From CAKVON01 sp902475665 (GTDB lineage Bacteria; Actinomycetota; Coriobacteriia; Coriobacteriales; Atopobiaceae): 64,000 nt of DNA. The stretch lies in the NCBI GenBank assembly GCA_036321795.1, contig JAWQCY010000001.1, positions 124,001 to 188,000 on the forward strand, in the 5' to 3' direction. This document shows, piece after piece, positions 58,539 to 64,000 of this stretch. The position numbers were made by a program, and so were the translations under genes. Within the stretch, counting starts at the first letter, position 1; each line of letters begins with the position of its first letter. Below the pieces are notes generated by a model. That model did no database searches. It was not told where the DNA came from and saw only the letters and a list, made by a program, of their open reading frames with translations.

Positions 58539-59094
58539 GGGGACTGATTTGGATATGACGTGCGAAAAAGGTGCGCACTGCGAGTTCAAGGCTTGTCCGC
58601 GTTGCGGCGCAACGATGTTTGAGGATATGAGCGTGTGCTACGGGTGCCTCTATGACTTTGACAGAGGTCCATCAAAAATGACGGCAGATGTCACGGCCTC
58701 AGGGTGCGAGGGATTCGTCGCGAGTTTGGACCCGGATGCGACCCTCGATTTTGGCGATGGGTTGGTATCGGCCAATGCCTGCGTTGACCGCCTTGATTGC
58801 GAATCGAGGTATGCAATACGGGTTTGCTCGGGGGACCTGGAGGTCGAGTGCCCAGTGTTTCCGACGGGGATGAGCGTTGGTCGTGATTCCGAAAACGACA
58901 TCGTCATTCGAAACAGGGCCGTCTCGAGAGAGCATCTCATGCTTATGCCCACGGAGTCGGGCGTGCTTGTGAGCAACCTGGGTGCAACTAACCCGGCGAG
59001 CGTTGATGGTTCGCTTCTTTTGGGTGAGGCGCTGCTGAACCCCGGTCAGTCGGTTGACGTCTGCGGGGTCAAGATAGGGGTGTTTGCCTGGTAG
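58531..59094 (+). CDS. Zinc-ribbon and FHA-domain protein
   Basis: A 187-aa cytoplasmic protein. The N-terminus has a C4 ribbon (CPRCGATMFEDMSVCYGC). The C-terminal 95 residues are an FHA phosphothreonine-binding domain: MSVGRDSENDIVIRNRAVSREH with the Arg and Ser-Arg-x-His residues, then LVSNLGATNPASVDG. FHA proteins read Ser/Thr kinase signals; none of the neighbours is a kinase. It is the last gene of the Tad operon. ATG 58531 has AAGGGGGAG 6 nt upstream. Confidence 0.87.
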   Translation: MGEGTDLDMTCEKGAHCEFKACPRCGATMFEDMSVCYGCLYDFDRGPSKMTADVTASGCEGFVASLDPDATLDFGDGLVSANACVDRLDCESRYAIRVCSGDLEVECPVFPTGMSVGRDSENDIVIRNRAVSREHLMLMPTESGVLVSNLGATNPASVDGSLLLGEALLNPGQSVDVCGVKIGVFAW

Positions 59095-59260
59095 GTAAAT
59101 GGGTTTCTCGAAGGATGGACCTGAGAAGGGCCTGTCTTTCTCGAACTGATCCCCTGTCTGGGGTGCTTCTGTCGGCGTATTTGCTCGTGCGCCCTTTGTG
59201 CGCGGTGCATGCAATTATCGTTGCCAAGCGCTATTCCGTCATATGTGGGTATAGTTTTCC

Positions 59261-59272
59261 ATAGTTAACTAT
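59261..59272 (+). promoter_or_regulatory. Palindromic operator candidate before the Cys-rich peptide gene
   Basis: ATAGTTAACTAT is a perfect 12-bp palindrome 45 nt before the start, next to TATAGT (59250-59255), a possible -10. A metal-responsive repressor would suit the downstream gene. The rest of the 223-bp gap after the FHA gene holds CCCC/GGGG pairing near 59151 (weak terminator) and two loose TTTCTCGAA copies. Confidence 0.4.
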
Positions 59273-59317
59273 TGCGGCATGTGATTCGTTGTCGCATTGA
59301 TTTGGAGGGACCGGCAG

Positions 59318-59527
59318 ATGGCGCCCATCGACTTGGCGGTAATCGCTGTAGTTGCATTTCTCATGTTCGTGGCAATCAGATACGCCCTTCGTTCTGGAGA
59401 TAAGTGCGCTGGTTGTGGAAGTTCTGGTTCGTGTGCTGCCCATGCCGCTGGCAAAGGGGAGTGCCCTGCTGCGGCGGGAATCGTGGCTGATGTTGAGAGG
59501 CGTCTGGACCGCTCTTCCTCCCGTTAG
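59318..59527 (+). CDS. FeoB-associated Cys-rich membrane protein (P12-like)
   Basis: A 69-aa peptide: one membrane helix (LAVIAVVAFLMFVAIRYAL), then CAGCGSSGSCAAH and a final Cys, the pattern of small Cys-rich membrane proteins usually found beside feoB. FeoB (ferrous iron transport) is not in this window. GGAGGG lies 9 nt before ATG 59318. It could bind iron or help an iron transporter encoded elsewhere. Confidence 0.7.
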   Translation: MAPIDLAVIAVVAFLMFVAIRYALRSGDKCAGCGSSGSCAAHAAGKGECPAAAGIVADVERRLDRSSSR

Positions 59528-59689
59528 GCAATCTCCTTTGCAAAAAAGCCCAGTTCTTGCCCGTGGGCGGTAGAATGGCTCCCGCGACGGGCGGCGAAAC
59601 AAGTGTGAAACACGCCTATGCCACCCTGAATTTGTATGGGTGCCTATGCACTCATGTGCCAAGAAGGTCTTTATCGTCTGGGGGTCACC

Positions 59690-61030
59690 ATGTCCTACGA
59701 GCAGAATATCGACTTCGTTCTCAGGACGGTTGAGGAGCGAGACATTCGCTTCGTTCGACTCTGGTTCACTGACGTGCTCGGCAATCTCAAGTCGTTCGCC
59801 ATCTCTCCCGAGGATCTCGAGGAGGCCTTTGACGAGGGCATCGGTTTCGATGGTGCCGCGGTTGACGGCTTTGCCCCTCTCCAGGAGTCGGACATGCTCG
59901 CCTTCCCCGACCCCGAGACTTTCCAGATGCTTCCCTGGCGTCCCGAGACGAGTGGCGCTGCCCGCATCTTCTGCGATATTAAGACCCCGTCGCGCGAGTC
60001 CTTCGCCGGTGACCCCCGTGCCGTTCTCACGCGCGTGTTCATGGCTGCCGACAAGATGGGCTACCTGCTCAACGTTGGTCCCGAGATCGAGTACTTCTAC
60101 TTCGCCAACGACAAGGACCCCGTGCCGATGGACAGCGCGGGCTACTTCGACTTGACCCCGAGCGACTCCGCCCGCGATCTGCGCCGTAACACGACGCTCA
60201 CGCTCGAGAAGATGTCGATTCCCGTCGAGTACTCCTACCACGCGGTTGCGCCCTCGCAGAACGGCATCCAGCTTCGCTACGCCGAGGCCCGTACCTCCGC
60301 CGATAACATCATGACCGCGCGTCATGTCATCAAGCAGGCCGCCTTCGAGGAGGGCATGTATGCCTCCTTCATGCCCAAGCCGTTCAACGGCACCTCGGGT
60401 TCGGGTCTGTTCTTGCAGGAGTCGCTCTTTGACCATGACGGCAACAACCTGTTCTGGGCCGAGGATGTCGAGGGTGGCACTCACCTCTCTGATCTTGCAA
60501 AGCACTACGTTGCGGGCATCCTCAAATACGCGCGTGAGATTTCCCTGGTGACCAACCCCACGGTCAACTCCTACAAGCGTTTTGTGCCCGACAGCGAGGT
60601 TCCCTGCTTTGCCACGTGGGGCCGCAAGAACCGTTCGGCCCTCGTTCGCATTCCCACGCACAAGCCGGGCAAGCATGCCTCGACGCGCATCGAGATCAGG
60701 AGCCCGGACCCCACCTGCAACCCCTACCTCGCCATCGCCGCGACCCTTGCCGCCGGTCTCAAGGGCATCGAGGACAAGCTCGAGCTGCAGCCTGAGTCCC
60801 CGATTGACCTCAAGACCCTTACCTCCTCGGAGCTCGCTGCCAATGGCATCACGCCTCTGCCGCGTGACCTGGGCGAAGCCATCGAGGCCTTCGAGCAGTC
60901 CGAGCTCATGCACGAGACGCTGGGCGAGCACGTCTTCGACTTCCTGCTTTCCCAGAAGCGTCGCGAGTGGGAGGATTACCGCACCACCATCAGCAGCTGG
61001 GAGCTCGGTCGCTACTACGCTGGTTTCTAA
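59690..61030 (+). CDS. Glutamine synthetase family protein with altered active site
   Basis: A 446-aa GS type I-fold protein. Kept features: FDGAAVDGF, NVGPEIEYFYF (metal Glu pair), NPTVNSYKRFVP, GRKNRSALVRIP and RIEIRSPDPTCNPYLA (Glu/Arg). Changed features: the usual HHEVAPGQHEID reads YHAVAPSQNGIQ (metal Glu lost, N191-G192), and GSGMHxHxSL reads GSGLFLQESL (F241 in place of the glutamate-site His). It may use an amine other than ammonia, or be a divergent clade that still makes glutamine. ATG 59690 has a modest ribosome site (TGGGGG). No AMP-target Tyr region is evident. Confidence 0.8.
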   Translation: MSYEQNIDFVLRTVEERDIRFVRLWFTDVLGNLKSFAISPEDLEEAFDEGIGFDGAAVDGFAPLQESDMLAFPDPETFQMLPWRPETSGAARIFCDIKTPSRESFAGDPRAVLTRVFMAADKMGYLLNVGPEIEYFYFANDKDPVPMDSAGYFDLTPSDSARDLRRNTTLTLEKMSIPVEYSYHAVAPSQNGIQLRYAEARTSADNIMTARHVIKQAAFEEGMYASFMPKPFNGTSGSGLFLQESLFDHDGNNLFWAEDVEGGTHLSDLAKHYVAGILKYAREISLVTNPTVNSYKRFVPDSEVPCFATWGRKNRSALVRIPTHKPGKHASTRIEIRSPDPTCNPYLAIAATLAAGLKGIEDKLELQPESPIDLKTLTSSELAANGITPLPRDLGEAIEAFEQSELMHETLGEHVFDFLLSQKRREWEDYRTTISSWELGRYYAGF

Positions 61031-61084
61031 TAGTCGCCGGCGTCGGGCACGTACTTTTCGGCAAGTCTCGTTTTGAGAATATGG

Positions 61085-61118
61085 ACCCCTCGTATGCAAA
61101 TGCATACGAGGGGTTTTC
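61085..61118 (+). terminator. Terminator after the glutamine-synthetase-like gene
   Basis: A perfect 13-bp stem, ACCCCTCGTATGC (61085-61097) and GCATACGAGGGGT (61102-61114), with loop AAAT and TTT. Confidence 0.95.
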
Positions 61119-61152
61119 AGTTTGTTTCGAGAAAGTCCCAGTGTGACCGTGT

Positions 61153-61188
61153 TGTTAACATCGGTGCACGAATGCGTATTTATGCGTA
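61153..61188 (+). promoter_or_regulatory. Repeats upstream of the amino-acid ABC operon
   Basis: TGTTAACA (61153-61160) is an 8-bp palindrome, and ATGCGTA occurs twice (61172-61178 and 61182-61188), 10 bp apart, one helical turn. They lie about 120-150 bp before the first gene and may bind a nitrogen or amino-acid regulator. No clear -35/-10 was assigned. The rest of this 279-bp gap shows only the terminator and a loose motif copy at 61051-61065. Confidence 0.35.
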
Positions 61189-61309
61189 AATTTGCAAGTC
61201 TAGGGATAAGTCCATCGAAAATAATAGCCACACACCGCGGGTGGGTGGCACGCGTCCCATTTGGAGCCGGCTGACCCGTGTGGCTGGACCAGACTAGAAG
61301 GGGATAGAG

Positions 61310-62152
61310 ATGGCAACTACGTATAGCAGGCGTGACTTTCTCAAGATCGGTGCCGTGGCGGCCGGCTCCATGTTCACCCTGGGCCTCGTCGGATGTGGCG
61401 GCTCTGGGGATGGCGCCGCGACTGGCGCCGCTTCGGGGTCCTACACGCTGGTCAAGGACGGGGAGCTTACCGTCGCCGTCAACTATGGCTACATCCCGAT
61501 GGAGTGGCTCGACGACAACAAGAAGCCCAAGGGCTTCGAGATCGAGCTTGTCGAGAAGATCTCCGACGAGCTGGGCCTCAAGGCCATCTTCATGCCCGAC
61601 CAGAAGTTCGACACCATCGTCCCCATGATCAAGCAGGGCGGCAAGGCTGACATCGCCATCGCGTCCTTCTCGATCACCGAGGAGCGCCAGAAGGAGATTG
61701 ACTTCACTGACGCCTATATGAATTCCAACCAGGGCATCGTCGTTCGTGCCGAGAACAAGGGTCAGTACGACGGCAAGTACGACAAGCTCAACGCCGAGGG
61801 CGTGAAGGTCGCCGCCCAGGCGGGAACGACCGGCGAGGACTGGATTAAGGAGAACCTCCCCAAGGCCACGCTGGTCACGCTCGACGGAAACATCGAGTGC
61901 CTCACCGGCGTCGAGTCCAAGCTCTATGACGCCGCGGTCGAGGATCTGCCCGTGATGGAGTACATGTGCAAGAACTCCTACACCGATCTGGCCGTCGCCG
62001 TCGAGATCCCCACGGGCGAGCAGTACGGCATCGTCGTCTCCAAGGACAACGCGGAGCTGACCAAGAAGATCAACAAGATCCTGGAGAGGATGCAGGACGA
62101 CGGCTCGATGGACGACCTCAAGCAGAAGTGGTTCGGGACTACCGACCTCTAG
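61310..62152 (+). CDS. Amino-acid ABC transporter substrate-binding lipoprotein
   Basis: A 280-aa periplasmic-type binding protein (SBP_bac_3). The signal holds both a twin-arginine-like motif, SRRDFLK (6-12), and a lipobox, LVGC with C29 as the lipidated Cys. The fold follows: LTVAVNYGYIPMEWLDDNKKPKGFEIELV, FDTIVPMIKQGGKADIAIASFSIT and EQYGIVVSKDNAELTKKIN. The substrate is probably a polar amino acid. It should be exported folded by the Tat system and anchored outside. First gene of an SBP-permease-ATPase operon. Confidence 0.9.
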   Translation: MATTYSRRDFLKIGAVAAGSMFTLGLVGCGGSGDGAATGAASGSYTLVKDGELTVAVNYGYIPMEWLDDNKKPKGFEIELVEKISDELGLKAIFMPDQKFDTIVPMIKQGGKADIAIASFSITEERQKEIDFTDAYMNSNQGIVVRAENKGQYDGKYDKLNAEGVKVAAQAGTTGEDWIKENLPKATLVTLDGNIECLTGVESKLYDAAVEDLPVMEYMCKNSYTDLAVAVEIPTGEQYGIVVSKDNAELTKKINKILERMQDDGSMDDLKQKWFGTTDL

Positions 62153-62191
62153 GCGGTTTGGAACCGACGAAGGAACGGCATAGGAGTAGCC

Positions 62192-63634
62192 ATGAAGTTG
62201 CAATCTGGAACTAGCAAGAAGGCGCGGCACATCGTCGCCGGCGCGATGCTCGCGCTTGCCGTCGCTCTCGCGGGTGCCCTCGCGGTGCCGACGGATGCCC
62301 AGGCGATGACCACCAACAAGGCCACCGCGCGCCCGAACGAGGATGGCGGAGACTCCGTCATCGGTGGCATCGACACCAGGCTCACCTGGGAGGGTACCGT
62401 CGGGGACGGTGAGTCCGTCAAGTCTGTCACCCTCACGCTGCCCGACGATGCCAGTTTTGACGGAAGCACCGTTCGCGTGACCGTGCTCGAGGGCCTCAAG
62501 CGCGTCTCGATCGACGGCAGTGCCGAGCCTTCCGGCAACTCCGTCAAGATCGACTTCTCCGAGGCGATTCCGGCTGACTCTCTGCTGCGCCTTGAGGTCA
62601 CCAACATGAAGTTCCCGACCGAGGGCGGTGACTACGTCGTCAGCGGTACCTACGAGACGGACGGCGGCGGCACCAAGGACCTGGCCGAGTCGCCCAAGAT
62701 CGCCATCAAGGCGAACACCCCGCTGCAGTCGCTCGTCAGCTGGCTTGACGAGCAGGCTTGGGTCGAGGCCTGGAACTCCAACCAGTTCCTCGGCATGTTC
62801 TTCAAGCCGCAGCTGCTCGTGACCTCGATGGTCTCGCTGTTCAGCGGCTGGGTTCTCTGCATCGTGATCGTTCTCGTGGCCTATCCCTTCGCCATCCTTC
62901 TTGGCCTGGGCTTCTCGTTCCTCAAGATGTCCAAGAACGTCCTTCTGCGCGCCATCGCCGTGGTCTATATCAACATCATCCGCGGCACGCCGTTGTTCCT
63001 GCAGATCTACATCATGTTCTTCGGCCTGCCGATGCTGAACATCAACATCGACAACAACATCCTCGGCATCATCGTCATGGCGATCAACTCGTCCGCATAT
63101 CTGGCAGAGATTTTCCGTGCCGGCATCGAGTCGATTCCCGCCGGCCAGTACGAGGCCGCGTCCTCGTTGGGCATGAACAAGGCGCAGACCATGGTCTCGA
63201 TCATCCTGCCCCAGACGGTCCGTCGCGTCCTGCCCATGGTCACCTCCGACTTCATCACCGGCTTCAAGGACACCTCGCTGCTGTCCTCGGTGGGCGTCAT
63301 GGAGCTCATGATGTTCTCGAAGAACCTGACCACCACCTCGGGCAACATCACCCCGTACGTCGCGGCGGCCATCTACTACCTGATCATCACTCTGCCGCTG
63401 ATCAAGGTCGTCACCATCGTCGAGCGTCACCTCGCCCGCGCCGAGTCTGGTGCAGGCCCGCGCCCGAAGGCGAAGGGTGCCGCAGGAACCGCGCCCGTCT
63501 CGACGGGCATCGACCCCAATGCCGCAGGCATGCACATGCAGGCGTCTGAGCCCGAGAAGAAGAGCGCGTGGGCGCTGGCGATGTCGCCGTTCCGTCCGCA
63601 GGCCGCTATGGGAGGTGTGAGCGATGCTGAGTAG
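62192..63634 (+). CDS. Amino-acid ABC transporter permease with secreted N-terminal domain
   Basis: A 480-aa HisM/GlnP-type permease preceded by an unusual 175-residue N-terminus: a signal peptide (ARHIVAGAMLALAVALAGAL) and a beta-rich outer domain (RLTWEGTVGDGESVKSVTLT, LRLEVTNMKFPTEGGDYVVS). The permease core has membrane helices from about 205, VYINIIRGTPLFLQIYIMFF and the EAA loop YEAASSLGMNKAQTMVSIILP. The C-terminal 60 residues are a Lys/Ala-rich cytoplasmic tail. It starts 40 nt after the binding protein, with GGAG near 62180. It overlaps the ATPase gene by 11 nt. Confidence 0.85.
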   Translation: MKLQSGTSKKARHIVAGAMLALAVALAGALAVPTDAQAMTTNKATARPNEDGGDSVIGGIDTRLTWEGTVGDGESVKSVTLTLPDDASFDGSTVRVTVLEGLKRVSIDGSAEPSGNSVKIDFSEAIPADSLLRLEVTNMKFPTEGGDYVVSGTYETDGGGTKDLAESPKIAIKANTPLQSLVSWLDEQAWVEAWNSNQFLGMFFKPQLLVTSMVSLFSGWVLCIVIVLVAYPFAILLGLGFSFLKMSKNVLLRAIAVVYINIIRGTPLFLQIYIMFFGLPMLNINIDNNILGIIVMAINSSAYLAEIFRAGIESIPAGQYEAASSLGMNKAQTMVSIILPQTVRRVLPMVTSDFITGFKDTSLLSSVGVMELMMFSKNLTTTSGNITPYVAAAIYYLIITLPLIKVVTIVERHLARAESGAGPRPKAKGAAGTAPVSTGIDPNAAGMHMQASEPEKKSAWALAMSPFRPQAAMGGVSDAE

Positions 63635-64000
63635 CAAGAAGAACGCTGGCGAGAAGTTCAATGGTGTGCCTGATGCGATGGACGCTGACGAGGCCGCGAA
63701 GCTCGCCTTTGAGCATGACAAGACCCTTTCCCGTCACCACTTCAAGGAGGGAGAGCACCCGATTGTCCGAATCGAGCATCTGAACAAGGCGTTCGACGAC
63801 AACGTGGTCCTGCGCGACGTCAACCTGAACGTCTGGCCCGGCGAGGTCGTCGTGGTCCTGGGTCCGTCCGGCTCCGGCAAGTCAACGATGCTTCGTTGCA
63901 TCAACCTGCTCGAGACCCCGACGGCCGGACACATTCTGGTGCACGACGACGAGATCACGAACTCCGGCAAGACCGACGTCAACAAGCTGCGCACCAACCT
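63624..64000 (+). CDS. Amino-acid ABC transporter ATP-binding protein, N-terminal part
   Basis: 125 codons before the window ends. After a charged 45-residue lead, the ABC domain begins IVRIEHLNKAFDDNVVLRDV with Walker A GPSGSGKST (G80-T88) and CINLLETPTAGHILV, as in GlnQ/HisP-type ATPases. GGAGG lies upstream of ATG 63624. It powers the permease encoded just before it. The Q-loop, signature and Walker B lie beyond the edge. Confidence 0.9.
   Translation, partial: MLSSKKNAGEKFNGVPDAMDADEAAKLAFEHDKTLSRHHFKEGEHPIVRIEHLNKAFDDNVVLRDVNLNVWPGEVVVVLGPSGSGKSTMLRCINLLETPTAGHILVHDDEITNSGKTDVNKLRTN

Noticed and set aside
59231..63721. Antisense open frame of about 1,500 codons on the minus strand across the glutamine-synthetase-like, binding-protein and permease genes
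   Set aside because: It mirrors well-supported plus-strand genes. Its composition is the Gly/Val/Leu/Asp/Arg-rich pattern expected when GC-rich codons are read backwards, and no domain or ribosome site supports it.
1..64000. tRNA, rRNA, prophage, insertion sequence or CRISPR elements
   Set aside because: None recognised on either strand by eye; short tRNAs could be missed without a covariance search.

Overview
The window is a high-GC chromosomal segment that reads like a member of the Coriobacteriia (Actinomycetota; an Olsenella/Collinsella/Atopobium-type gut or oral anaerobe). The grounds are strong GAG/AAG/GCC/CTC codon preference, frequent TTG/GTG starts with clear Shine-Dalgarno sites, a T-box leader on pheST, a monoderm-type Tad pilus locus, PTS sugar uptake, pyruvate kinase and D-lactate dehydrogenase for fermentation. 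The genus is an inference from gene content, not a database match. No tRNA, rRNA, CRISPR array, insertion sequence or prophage was seen.

Layout. 0-8 kb: the 5' end of a probable cation transporter, a decayed 2-hydroxyacid dehydrogenase fragment, pcrA, mtnN, degV, nhaA, a small hypothetical and an aminotransferase. 8.2-11 kb: one operon of a membrane TPR protein, a lone STAS protein and the twin-arginine translocase (tatA/B-like, tatC). 11-21.3 kb: an archaeal-looking topoisomerase I with a histone-H1-like tail, two very small membrane proteins, a large surface protein joining an M4 metalloprotease to a VWA domain, then tmk-holB-yaaT. 21.4-29.4 kb: dtd and an M32 carboxypeptidase (minus strand), nagA, T-box-pheS-pheT and a phospholipase-C-like protein. 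29.5-30.4 kb: an unrecognised 305-aa protein.

30.5-41.7 kb is a carbohydrate island: a GntR regulator, DhaK, DhaL, a fused DhaK-DhaL kinase, galactitol-type PTS EIIA and EIIB, a small membrane protein, a RhaD-type aldolase, GatC, a FucA-type aldolase and an AraC regulator. The genes fit PTS uptake of a ketose or polyol, class II aldolase cleavage, and phosphorylation of the triose (or tetrulose) by Dha-type kinases. No DhaM, sugar isomerase or sugar dehydrogenase is present. 41.9-49 kb: pyk, ldhA, a Ca2+-type P-ATPase and rsgA.

49.2-59.1 kb is a compact Tad/Flp pilus operon (CpaB, TadZ, TadA, TadB, TadC, Flp, a second pilin, TadE, TadG-like, a second TadE-like protein) ending in a DUF192 protein and a zinc-ribbon/FHA protein. 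Its genes mostly overlap, its codon use is less biased than its neighbours', and it lacks a prepilin peptidase. 59.3-64 kb: a P12/FeoB-associated Cys-rich peptide, a glutamine-synthetase-like protein with replaced active-site residues, and an amino-acid ABC transporter whose binding protein carries a Tat-like signal and whose permease carries an extra secreted domain.

Across the window a short sequence, consensus GCACTTCTCGRCAG, recurs in gaps between genes, nearly always on the + strand and sometimes as a perfect hairpin. It is the most unexplained structural signal here.
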